A stretch of DNA of 64,000 nt from NCBI RefSeq assembly GCF_014926585.1, contig NZ_CP045422.1, forward strand, positions 2,696,001-2,760,000. The letters run 5' to 3'. The notes beneath the pieces were generated by a model. That model was not told the DNA's origin and did not search any database. It worked only from the letters and a program-made list of their open reading frames with translations. The DNA is from Devosia beringensis (GTDB lineage: Bacteria > Pseudomonadota > Alphaproteobacteria > Rhizobiales > Devosiaceae). Positions within the stretch are counted from its first letter, which is position 1. Each line of letters opens with the position of its first letter. Below are positions 55,017-62,633 of the stretch, piece by piece. The position numbers were made by a program, and so were the translations under genes.

Positions 55017-55862
55017 ATGTTCAATACCAAGACCATCCTGGCCACCCTGGCCGTTCTGGCTGGCCTGGCGGGCGTCAGCTCGGTGCAGGCCGCAGAAGAC
55101 GTCGTGCATGTCGAAAAGCAGAGCTGGAGCTTTGCCGGCATTTTTGGCACCTATGACCAGAACCAGCTGCAGCGCGGCTTCCAGGTGTTCCGGGAAGTCT
55201 GCTCAAGCTGCCATGGCGCAAGGCTGATCGCCTTCCGCACCCTGGCCGAAGAGGGCGGGCCATCGTTCTCGGAAGAACAGGTCAAGGCGCTGGCCGCCGA
55301 ATATGAAGTGGCCGATGCCGCAGCCGATGGTGGCGTGCGCCCGGCCGTGGCGGCCGACCTCTGGCCGTCGCCCTTTGCCAGCGAGCAGGATGCCCGCGAT
55401 GCCAATGGCGGCGCGCTGCCGCCTGACTTCTCGGTGCTGGCCAAGGCCCGTGGTGTGCACGATGCCTTCCCGTTCTGGATGTTCAACTACTTCACCGGCT
55501 ATTCCGAAGGCGGTCCGGATTATATCCACGCCCTGCTGAACGGTTATGAGGAAGAAGCGCCCGAAGGCTTCGAGCTGCCGGAAGGCAAGTATTACAACCA
55601 CGTGTTCCCCGGTCATGCCATCGGCATGGCGCCGCCCCTGGCGGACGGGCAGATCACCTACACCGTTGAAGAAGGCCAGATGGCCGTGCCGGAAACGCTG
55701 GAACAGTATTCCACCGACGTTTCGGCCTTCATGATGTGGATGGCCGAGCCGCACCTAGCGGGTCGCAAGCAGACCGGCTTTGTCGTGCTGCTGTTCCTGA
55801 TCGTCTTCGCCGGCCTGATGTATGGCACCAAGCGCAAGATCTGGGCCGGTATCGAGCACTGA
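55017..55862 (+). CDS. petC: Cytochrome c1 subunit of the bc1 complex
   Basis: The product has 281 residues. A Sec signal peptide ends at QAA near residue 23. The covalent heme site is CSSCH near 59-63 and the axial methionine is likely in GHAIGMAPPL near 202. One C-terminal helix (VVLLFLIVFAGLMYG near 258) anchors it. It passes electrons from the Rieske protein to cytochrome c. GGGGCAGG precedes the ATG. A terminator follows. Confidence 0.96.
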   Translation: MFNTKTILATLAVLAGLAGVSSVQAAEDVVHVEKQSWSFAGIFGTYDQNQLQRGFQVFREVCSSCHGARLIAFRTLAEEGGPSFSEEQVKALAAEYEVADAAADGGVRPAVAADLWPSPFASEQDARDANGGALPPDFSVLAKARGVHDAFPFWMFNYFTGYSEGGPDYIHALLNGYEEEAPEGFELPEGKYYNHVFPGHAIGMAPPLADGQITYTVEEGQMAVPETLEQYSTDVSAFMMWMAEPHLAGRKQTGFVVLLFLIVFAGLMYGTKRKIWAGIEH

Positions 55863-55881
55863 TCATCGGCCGCTTCGCGGT

Positions 55882-55906
55882 AAAATCGCCCCGGTGGGGC
55901 GATTTT
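55882..55906 (+). terminator. Terminator after petC
   Basis: The perfect 11-base stem AAAATCGCCCC / GGGGCGATTTT encloses GGT. It ends the petABC operon. Confidence 0.85.
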
Positions 55907-55965
55907 AGATGATCAGGCCCGAAGAGCTACGCTCGCAGGGCACGAATACGCCGACCCATCAAATC

Positions 55966-55990
55966 AAAGGGCTCCCTTGCGGAGCCCTTT
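55966..55990 (+). terminator. Second hairpin terminator downstream of petC
   Basis: The perfect 10-base stem AAAGGGCTCC / GGAGCCCTTT encloses CTTGC and is followed by TTCG. It may be a backup terminator before the small-protein gene and apt. Confidence 0.75.
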
Positions 55991-56081
55991 TCGTTACCAT
56001 CACGCCGAATTCAGCCCCTTGCCATTTGGGCGGCGCGCCGCAACATAGGCCATACGCAAATCACCTGCGAGGGGAGCCCTG

Positions 56082-56276
56082 ATGTCCGCCATTCGTCTTG
56101 CTGCGACCGTCGTTGGTGCCGCTGTCACCCTTTCGCGCAATCCGGTCGTGCGGGCCGGTATCCTGGCCGTTGCCAGCAATCCCAAGGCGCGCGAAGTGGC
56201 GGTCAATGTGACGCGCAATGCGGCCTATAGTGCCGGCGTCGTCGCCCGGCATCTGGTCGGCCGCCGGCTCCCCTGA
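56082..56276 (+). CDS. Small protein of unknown function upstream of apt
   Basis: The product has 64 residues. It starts MSAIRLAATVVGAAVTLSRNP and is rich in Ala, Val, Asn and Arg, with one short hydrophobic stretch at about residues 5-16 and another near 25-35. It could form amphipathic helices at the membrane. GAGGGGAG precedes the ATG. It lies 24 bases before apt. I do not recognise a family. Confidence 0.6.
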   Translation: MSAIRLAATVVGAAVTLSRNPVVRAGILAVASNPKAREVAVNVTRNAAYSAGVVARHLVGRRLP

Positions 56277-56300
56277 TTTTACCAGCTCTCCAGGATATTC

Positions 56301-56834
56301 ATGTCGCTCGATCTCAAGGCCCTCGTGCGCACGATTCCGGACTACCCCAAACAGGGTATCCTGTTTCGTGACATCACCACCCTGATCGAGCATCCCGAAG
56401 GGTTCAAGCAGAGCGTCGAGGACATTGCCAGCCGCTATCGCGGGCGGGGCATAACCCATGTCGCCGGCATCGAGGCACGCGGCTTCATCTTCGGGGCCGG
56501 CGTGGCCATCGCGCTGGGCGTCGGCTTCATTCCGGTGCGCAAGAAGGGCAAGCTGCCCGGCGAGACCATCGGACAGAACTATGCGCTCGAATATGGCGTG
56601 GACACCATCGAGATCCATGCCGATGTGCTGGATGCTCGCCATGTGGTGCTGCTGGTGGACGACCTGATCGCCACCGGGGGCACCGCCATCGCCGCTGTCG
56701 GCCTGTTGCGGCGTACCGGGGCCCGGGTTGAGGGCGCCGCCTTCGTGATCGACCTGCCGGCGCTGGGCGGCGCTGCCAAGCTGGCCGGCGAAGGCGTCAC
56801 GGTCAGCGCGCTGATGGAATTCGACGGACACTGA
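56301..56834 (+). CDS. apt: Adenine phosphoribosyltransferase
   Basis: The product has 177 residues. It salvages adenine with PRPP to AMP. The start FRDITTLIEHPEGF near 22 and AGIEARGFIFGAGVA near 55-69 are typical of the family. The PRPP-binding motif is VVLLVDDLIATGGTA near 115-129. It competes for adenine with the deaminase Ade encoded at about 30 kb. Confidence 0.96.
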   Translation: MSLDLKALVRTIPDYPKQGILFRDITTLIEHPEGFKQSVEDIASRYRGRGITHVAGIEARGFIFGAGVAIALGVGFIPVRKKGKLPGETIGQNYALEYGVDTIEIHADVLDARHVVLLVDDLIATGGTAIAAVGLLRRTGARVEGAAFVIDLPALGGAAKLAGEGVTVSALMEFDGH

Positions 56835-56861
56835 GCACCGTCGCAACGCCATGGCCAGGCG

Positions 56862-57263
56862 CTACCAGTTGTGGCGTCCGTCCAGCTGTTCCACCGTCAC
56901 CTTTGACCAGTCGATATCGTCCACCAGCCGCAGGTTAAGGCCGAACTTGCGCTGGGCTGGTATGCCGCCGCCAGCGCCGTCCTTGGGCGTGCCATCGGCA
57001 TTGTAGAGGCTGGCCCAGTCGGGGCTGTCGCCCCAGGTCTGCATGCCGCAATTGCCGCAGAAATAATGCTGGTGGATCTCGGGCGCCGTCGAGTAGCTGC
57101 GCTCATCGCTGCGCGACAGGAAGGTGAGTTCCCCTGGCGCGTAATAGGCCCAGACGGCGCCCGCACGCGCGCAATAGGTGCAGTTGCAGCTGGCCGCTTC
57201 AGTGGGGTGGCGTGGCAGTTCGATCTTGGTGGCGCCGCAATGGCAGGTGGCGATCAGGGTCAT
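56862..57263 (-). CDS. GFA-family zinc protein
   Basis: The product has 133 residues. Zinc-binding cysteines occur as CHCGATK near 7, CNCTYC near 27 and CGNCGMQTWG near 68, the glutathione-dependent formaldehyde-activating (Gfa/CENP-V) fold. The actual reaction is not established for most members. The ATG gives the usual MTLIATCHCG start. Confidence 0.9.
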   Translation of the reverse strand: MTLIATCHCGATKIELPRHPTEAASCNCTYCARAGAVWAYYAPGELTFLSRSDERSYSTAPEIHQHYFCGNCGMQTWGDSPDWASLYNADGTPKDGAGGGIPAQRKFGLNLRLVDDIDWSKVTVEQLDGRHNW

Positions 57264-57347
57264 GGCAGGGCTCCTCGGTTGCCCCAGCCTGGCACCGCCC
57301 GATGACAGACCGTGTCAGGAGCGCCTGCGCTGCCATTCATGCCCACA

Positions 57348-57387
57348 AAAGCGGGCGGACGCCGGTGACCGGTCGTCCGCCCGCTTT
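57348..57387 (-). terminator. Rho-independent terminator of the TerC-family gene
   Basis: The perfect 14-base stem AAAGCGGGCGGACG / CGTCCGCCCGCTTT encloses a 12-base loop that can pair CCGG with itself. On the minus strand it ends in TTTT. Confidence 0.85.
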
Positions 57388-57400
57388 CAAAGCAACTCGA

Positions 57401-58420
57401 TCAGGGCTTGAGCTGACCGGTCTCGGGTTCGTCCGCAGCGCTGATGTCAGGCTCGTTGCGGGTCTTCCAGAGCGAGAAGATGACGCCGCCACCCAGGATG
57501 GAGAGGGTAACGATCAGCGAGAGCAGCGTGTCGATATGATAGCCCAGTGGCACCAGGAAGATCTTGATGCCGACCAGCACCAGGATGATCGCCAGCGAGG
57601 TCTGCAGGTAGCGGAAGCGGTTCATGGCGGCAGCGAGAGCGAAGTAGAGCGCGCGCAGGCCGAGGATGGCGAAGATGTTGGAGGTGTAGACGATGAAGGT
57701 ATCCTGCGTCACGGCGAACACAGCCGGCACGGAGTCCACGGCAAAGATCAGGTCGACGACTTCCACCATGATCAAGGCCACGGCCAGCGGGGTCAGCCAG
57801 ACAACCAGCTTGCCGGATTTGGGATCGGGCTGGCGGACGGTAAAATCGTGGCCGTGCAGCTTGTCGGTAATGCGGAAATGTTTGCGCAGGAACTTGAAGG
57901 CGAAATTGGATTCGATGTCCGGCTTTTCATCCTGGTGCTTGAACATGCGGAACCCGGTGAACACCAGGAAGGCGCCGAAAATGAACAGGATCCAGCTGAA
58001 CTGGTAGACCAGGGCAGCACCCAGGCCGATCAGGATGGCGCGCAGGAATACCACGCCCAGAATGCCCCAGAACAGCACGCGATGCTGGTAAAGGCGGGGA
58101 ATGGCGAGGAAGCCGAAAATGGTGGCGATGACGAACATGTTGTCCATCGCCAGCGATTGTTCGATCAGGTAGGCGGTATAGAATTCAAGCCCGGCTTCAG
58201 CGCCGCGCTGCCACCAGACCCAGCCGCCGAAGGCCATGGCGATGGTCACATAGAAGCCGTAGAGCTTGAGGCTTTCGGCTGCGCCGATCTCGCGCTCATC
58301 CTTGTGCAGGATGCCGAGGTCGAAAACCAACAGGGCAATGACAATGGTGACGAAGGCCACCCAGAAATAAACGGGCGTACCCAAAAATTCGCCCGTCAGG
58401 GCAGCAAACAGCGTTTCCAT
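57401..58420 (-). CDS. TerC/Alx-family membrane protein
   Basis: The product has 339 residues and about nine membrane helices. The TerC-family acidic membrane motifs include SLAMDNMFVIATIF near 89-102 and EVVDLIFAVDSVPAVFAVTQD near 221-241 (named by ends). The longer Alx-type layout with a charged loop (about 160-205) is present. Relatives export manganese or shield membrane protein synthesis under metal stress. I see no yybP-ykoY manganese riboswitch upstream. A weak promoter, TTGAAC-N16-TATCTA, lies near 58507-58534. Confidence 0.9.
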   Translation of the reverse strand: METLFAALTGEFLGTPVYFWVAFVTIVIALLVFDLGILHKDEREIGAAESLKLYGFYVTIAMAFGGWVWWQRGAEAGLEFYTAYLIEQSLAMDNMFVIATIFGFLAIPRLYQHRVLFWGILGVVFLRAILIGLGAALVYQFSWILFIFGAFLVFTGFRMFKHQDEKPDIESNFAFKFLRKHFRITDKLHGHDFTVRQPDPKSGKLVVWLTPLAVALIMVEVVDLIFAVDSVPAVFAVTQDTFIVYTSNIFAILGLRALYFALAAAMNRFRYLQTSLAIILVLVGIKIFLVPLGYHIDTLLSLIVTLSILGGGVIFSLWKTRNEPDISAADEPETGQLKP

Positions 58421-58578
58421 CGCCGGACCATCTCCATGTTCGTTTGGAGTGGCTCCGACATCACGAAAGCTTCAATGCTCTCGCCAGAGGGGCCCGGCGC
58501 CACCTAGGTTAGATATAGCGCGGCGCAATGAGTTCAAGCCCTGCGGCAGAAAAAATCTTCCAGCAGCGATGGCGGGTG

Positions 58579-58923
58579 TCAGCGGGGCGTGCACAGCATG
58601 ACGATGGCATCGGCTGTTTCCAGCTGAATGGCCGCGACATAGGTGGGGTCGGCGATGACGCGTCCGGCGATGATGTTGCGCGCCGTCATCAACCCACCGT
58701 CATTGAACGCAACGCCGTCCTCGTAGCCGGTAATGGTGCCGGTGCCCGAGGCAGCGTCCCCCAGCGTGGTCGAGGCGAAGCCATAGACACTGCCATAGAT
58801 GGTCAGGATGCCGGCCTTGGCGCTGGTTGTGTCGCGACAGCCCCAGTTGCCCTCAAAGCTCTGGGCAAAAGCCGGGGTGGCGGACAAAGCGGTGACGGCA
58901 GCAATAAGGGCGATTCGGTGCAT
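58579..58923 (-). CDS. Small secreted protein of unknown function
   Basis: The product has 114 residues. A Sec signal peptide covers residues 1-20 (ends TPAFA). The mature part is rich in Gly, Thr and Ala and has two cysteines (GCRD near 28 and LCTPR near the end), which could form one disulfide. It resembles small beta-rich periplasmic proteins but I do not recognise the family. The start gives MHRIALIAAV. Confidence 0.6.
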   Translation of the reverse strand: MHRIALIAAVTALSATPAFAQSFEGNWGCRDTTSAKAGILTIYGSVYGFASTTLGDAASGTGTITGYEDGVAFNDGGLMTARNIIAGRVIADPTYVAAIQLETADAIVMLCTPR

Positions 58924-58954
58924 GGGGACACAGTGCCGGTCTGCCGCCGCGCTT

Positions 58955-59512
58955 TCAAGCACGGCGTTTGAGAAGCGGGCCCAGCAGCGGCAATTTGCCG
59001 AGGGCCAGCATCAGCTTGAGGCGCAGCGGTGTCCGATAGTCGCGCAGCTTGGAAAAGCCGACCAGATCGGCGCGATAGACCAGTTCGCCGCGCTGGTTGA
59101 GCGCGGTCAGCCGGTTGAACAGCAGGCCCCAGCCGGGAATGGAGTTGGAGGCCCGCTTGTCGGTGACCACCAGTTCGTAGCTCACTGTGTCGCCGGGGCG
59201 GACGGGGACCTTGAAATCCATGGAATTGACGCCGGGGGAGGGGCCGGAGACGCCGGGCTCAAGGCCCATGGCCCGCAGGCGTTCTTCTTCGGCAAACAGT
59301 GTATCGACCATCAGGCGATGGCCGACGCTGACGGTGTGCCAGCCGCTGGCCACCAGGCCGCCGAAATGGCTGTGCTTGGCCGCTTCGGCATCGAGGTGAA
59401 AGTATTGTGCATCGTAAAGCGTGGCAAAGCGCACGATCTCGTCGGCGTCAAAAGTGTGGCTGCCGAGCGGATAGACCTCGCCCAGCACGATGTCTTCGAA
59501 CCAGCGGGTCAT
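58955..59512 (-). CDS. MaoC-like hot-dog-fold dehydratase, first of pair
   Basis: The product has 185 residues with the hot-dog fold. It has FEDIVLGEVYPLGSHTFDADEI at the start (named by ends) and FHLDAEAAKHSHFGGLVASGWH near 42-63. Members hydrate or dehydrate enoyl-CoA or related thioesters. Its start overlaps the end of the upstream MaoC gene by 4 bases, so the two may form one heterodimer. The C-terminal tail ending LLKRRA is basic. Confidence 0.85.
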   Translation of the reverse strand: MTRWFEDIVLGEVYPLGSHTFDADEIVRFATLYDAQYFHLDAEAAKHSHFGGLVASGWHTVSVGHRLMVDTLFAEEERLRAMGLEPGVSGPSPGVNSMDFKVPVRPGDTVSYELVVTDKRASNSIPGWGLLFNRLTALNQRGELVYRADLVGFSKLRDYRTPLRLKLMLALGKLPLLGPLLKRRA

Positions 59513-59988
59513 GCCGGGGCTCCCGCGTTGCGCGTGTCGACCAGATTGGCCAGGCGCATGGTCAGCACCGGCGCGCCCTTCTGGTTGCGCACGTCGAAGT
59601 CGAGCGTGACAATGCCCCATTGCGGGTGCCCGGCCGAGCGACGCAGGTCGACAATGGTCACGGTGCCGCCAATGGTGTCATCGACCATGACCGGGTTCTT
59701 CCATTTGAGGTCGGAGAAGCCGAGCCCGCCGGCCGAGGCGATCTTGCTGAGGAAGGCGTCGACCAGCATGCGCAGGCTGAGTGCCCCGGTCTGCCAGCCG
59801 CTCGAGGCAAGACCGCCCAGCAGGCTGGCCTTGGCCGCCGCCTCATCGAGATGGAACGGGAAGGGATCGAACTCGGTCGCAAAGGCAATGATCATCGCCT
59901 TGGTCACTCGGGTCTGGCCCAGGGTGATGACTTCGCCGACGGCGAGATCCTCGAAATGGCGGCGATCGTGCGTGACAGGATTGGTCAT
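59509..59988 (-). CDS. MaoC-like hot-dog-fold dehydratase, second of pair
   Basis: The product has 159 residues. Its start HFEDLAVGEVITLGQTRVTKAMI (named by ends) and FHLDEAAAKASLLGGLASSGWQ near 46-67 parallel the neighbour gene. The paired arrangement is common for acyl-CoA hydratases of two MaoC subunits. The substrate is unknown; no acyl-CoA gene is adjacent. It precedes the other gene in the same transcript. Confidence 0.85.
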   Translation of the reverse strand: MTNPVTHDRRHFEDLAVGEVITLGQTRVTKAMIIAFATEFDPFPFHLDEAAAKASLLGGLASSGWQTGALSLRMLVDAFLSKIASAGGLGFSDLKWKNPVMVDDTIGGTVTIVDLRRSAGHPQWGIVTLDFDVRNQKGAPVLTMRLANLVDTRNAGAPA

Positions 59989-60071
59989 GGGGTTGCCCTA
60001 TACGTCAAGCGTGGTATTGCCCGTTTTGGTGCAGCAAGGCAACCCGGATCTGCCGAGCACCCAGATGCGCC

Positions 60072-60944
60072 TCATGTGCCTGCCGCCAGCCGCCCCGATG
60101 TCCGGAACTGCAGGGGCGCCATGCCGGTCTGGCGCCGGAAGGCCTTGGCCAGATAATTGGCGTCGGCAAAGCCGGTGGCCTTGGCGATGGCGGCCACGCT
60201 CATGTCGGTGGCCAGCAGCAGCCGCTCTATGCGCTCGATGCGGCGGGCCAGGACATGGGCCGAAGGCGCCATTCCAGTGGCCTGGGTAAACTGGCGCACG
60301 AAGTGGCCGCGGCTCATGTCGGCGATGTCCGCCAGGCGCTCGACCTGCAGCGGGCCGGTGAGATGGGCATCGATATGGGCGAGAACGCGGTTGATGGCAG
60401 GCGGCAGCGGCCGTTCGGTGGCGGCACTGGCTGCAAAGACGCCGTCATGCAGCGCCGCCATGGCGGCATAACTGGCGGCTGAGGCCTCGCCCGGGGTGAT
60501 GTCGCTGCGCGCGATCAGCGTCAGGCAGGCCGCGGCCAGCCGGTCGACAATGGCAGGGGACAAGGTCATGACCGGCCCTGATGCATCGATGATCTGGCGC
60601 GCCAGCCGCAGGGATTCGCGGCCATTGAGCACCATCCAGAAATATTGCCAATGCTGGCCGCGTTCGAGCCAGTAGCGATGGGCATGGGGCAGGCTGAGTA
60701 CCATGGTCTGGCCGGGTGTCAGCCGATAATGGACGCCGGCGAAATCGAGCCGGCCTTCGCCGACCAGCGTATGCTGGATCACCAGAAACGGCGCATCGCC
60801 GCGCTGCAGGCCGTCCCAGGAATAGACTTCGTTCAGCCGCTGCTCATAGCCGGCGCTCACGGCCATGCAATGGAGAGGCACGGCGCTCTTGGGCAGAGTC
60901 AGTCGGCGCACCTTGTGGCCATGGTCGATGAGTTCAGTGAGCAC
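60072..60944 (-). CDS. AraC-family transcriptional regulator
   Basis: The product has 290 residues. An N-terminal cupin-like sensor domain (about 1-150) precedes two helix-turn-helix units (about 185-285). ERLADIADMSRGHFVRQF near 202 and VAAIAKATGFADANYLAKAFRRQTG near 250 (named by ends) match AraC. It faces away from an alpha-galactosidase across a 104-base gap, so it probably controls alpha-galactoside use, perhaps with the ligand bound in the sensor. Confidence 0.92.
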   Translation of the reverse strand: MLTELIDHGHKVRRLTLPKSAVPLHCMAVSAGYEQRLNEVYSWDGLQRGDAPFLVIQHTLVGEGRLDFAGVHYRLTPGQTMVLSLPHAHRYWLERGQHWQYFWMVLNGRESLRLARQIIDASGPVMTLSPAIVDRLAAACLTLIARSDITPGEASAASYAAMAALHDGVFAASAATERPLPPAINRVLAHIDAHLTGPLQVERLADIADMSRGHFVRQFTQATGMAPSAHVLARRIERIERLLLATDMSVAAIAKATGFADANYLAKAFRRQTGMAPLQFRTSGRLAAGT

Positions 60945-61002
60945 AAAATTACCCGCGATGGCACAAGCTTTCTCTACTATTCATGCGTCAGCAGCGGCTA
61001 GC

Positions 61003-61018
61003 AATATGACAACATATT
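61003..61018. promoter_or_regulatory. Inverted-repeat operator-like site upstream of the alpha-galactosidase
   Basis: AATATG-ACAA-CATATT is a perfect 6-base inverted repeat 31 bases before the ATG. It could bind the divergent AraC protein or a separate repressor. Confidence 0.4.
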
Positions 61019-61048
61019 CCTGCAATCAGTCGCACTGGATCGAATGCC

Positions 61049-62503
61049 ATGTCATTCAAAGTTACCGTTATCGGCGCCGGCTCGATCGGCTTCACCAAGA
61101 CACTGATCTCGGACCTGCTCAAGGTGCCAGAATTCGTCGGCTGCGAGTTCGCGCTGACCGATATCAACCCGGCGAACCTGGACATGGTCAAACAGGTGAT
61201 CGAGACAATCGTGTCGGTGAACAAGCTGCCGGCCAAGGTCACCGCCACCACCGATCGGCGCGCGGCGATCACCGGCGCACGCTACATCATGAGCTGCGTG
61301 CGGGTGGGTGGGCTCGAGGCCTTCGCCACCGATATTTCGATTCCGCTGCGCTATGGCGTCGACCAGTGCGTGGGCGACACGATCTGTGCCGGCGGCATTC
61401 TCTATGGGCAGCGCAATATCCCGGTGATCCTGGACTTCTGCAAGGATATCAAGGAAGTGGCCGAGCCTGGCGCACTGTTTCTCAACTATGCCAACCCCAT
61501 GGCGATGAACACCTGGGCGGCCGAGATGTATGGCGGCGTCAATGTCGTCGGCCTGTGCCACGGGGTGCAGCACGGCGCCCATCAGATCGCCAATGTGCTG
61601 GGCGTGACTGACGACGAACTGGACTATGTCTGCGCCGGCATCAACCACCAGACCTGGTATATCGACATCCGCGCCAAGGGCCGCAAGATTGAAGCCGATG
61701 AACTCATCGCCGGTTTCGAGGCGCATCCGGTCTATTCCAGGCAGGAGAAGGTGCGCATCGACGTGCTCAAGCGCTTCGGGGTTTATTCCACCGAGTCCAA
61801 CGGGCATCTGAGCGAATATCTGCCCTGGTACCGCAAGCGGCCCGAGGAAATCGGCCGCTGGATCGACATGAGCGACTGGATCCACGGCGAGACTGGCGGC
61901 TATCTGCGCTACTCGACCGAACGCCGCAACTGGTTCGAGACCGATTTCCCGATGTTCAAGGAACAGGCCAACAAGCCGCTGAGCGAGCACAAGCGGACCA
62001 GCGAGCATGCCAGCCACATTATCGAGGCAATGGAAACAGGCCGGGTCTATCGCGGCCATTTCAACCGCAGAAACAATGGCATCATCACCAATCTGCCCGA
62101 CGACGCGATCATCGAAAGCCCGGGCTTTGTCGACCGTTTCGGCATCAACATGATCGAGGGCATCACCCTGCCAACCGCCTGCGCCGCCACCTGCTCGGTC
62201 TCGGTCTCGGTGCAGCGGCTCTCGGTGGAGGCGGCCATGACCGGCAATATCGATACGCTCAAGCTGGCCGTGCTGCATGACCCGCTGGTGGGCGCTATCT
62301 GCACCCCGGACGAGGTCTGGGCCATGGTCGACGAGATGGTCGTCGCCCAGGCGCAGTGGCTGCCGCAATATGCCGATGCCATCCCGGCCGCCAAGGCGCG
62401 CATGGCCAAGTCGACGGTCAAGACCCGCGACTGGGACGGCGCCGCCCGCAAAAAGGTCCGCTCGGTCGAAGAACTGCGCGAAGTGGTGGGCGGTCACCAC
62501 TAG
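61049..62503 (+). CDS. melA: GH4 alpha-galactosidase, MelA type
   Basis: The product has 484 residues. This is an NAD- and manganese-dependent glycosidase: GAGSIGFTKTLISDLL near 8-23 is the Rossmann segment and CVRVGGLEAF near 84 is part of the active site. NYANPMAMNTW near 147 and the metal cysteine of GLCHGVQHG near 169 follow, with GINHQTWY near 195. It cleaves alpha-galactosides by a redox mechanism. It is divergent from the AraC regulator. Confidence 0.92.
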   Translation: MSFKVTVIGAGSIGFTKTLISDLLKVPEFVGCEFALTDINPANLDMVKQVIETIVSVNKLPAKVTATTDRRAAITGARYIMSCVRVGGLEAFATDISIPLRYGVDQCVGDTICAGGILYGQRNIPVILDFCKDIKEVAEPGALFLNYANPMAMNTWAAEMYGGVNVVGLCHGVQHGAHQIANVLGVTDDELDYVCAGINHQTWYIDIRAKGRKIEADELIAGFEAHPVYSRQEKVRIDVLKRFGVYSTESNGHLSEYLPWYRKRPEEIGRWIDMSDWIHGETGGYLRYSTERRNWFETDFPMFKEQANKPLSEHKRTSEHASHIIEAMETGRVYRGHFNRRNNGIITNLPDDAIIESPGFVDRFGINMIEGITLPTACAATCSVSVSVQRLSVEAAMTGNIDTLKLAVLHDPLVGAICTPDEVWAMVDEMVVAQAQWLPQYADAIPAAKARMAKSTVKTRDWDGAARKKVRSVEELREVVGGHH

Positions 62504-62527
62504 GCCTTCAGAGATGTCCTCCCGGAC

Positions 62528-62554
62528 AGGGCGCCCTCCGGGGCGCCCTTTTTT
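62528..62554 (+). terminator. Rho-independent terminator after melA
   Basis: The perfect 9-base stem AGGGCGCCC / GGGCGCCCT encloses TCCG and continues into TTTTTT. The genes on both sides converge. Confidence 0.92.
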
Positions 62555-62633
62555 GTTGATCGGTCTGGCACGTGCCGAAAAAGAGCTCGGCCCCGCAGCA
62601 GAGCGCCGCGAGGCCGGTTCTCGTGGGAGAAGG

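Noticed and set aside
53762..55150. Long minus-strand frame opposite petB and petC
   Set aside because: Antisense of conserved respiratory genes; charged, His-rich and motif-free.
58421..58540. Possible yybP-ykoY manganese riboswitch upstream of the TerC-family gene
   Set aside because: The conserved loop sequences of that riboswitch are not present in the leader.
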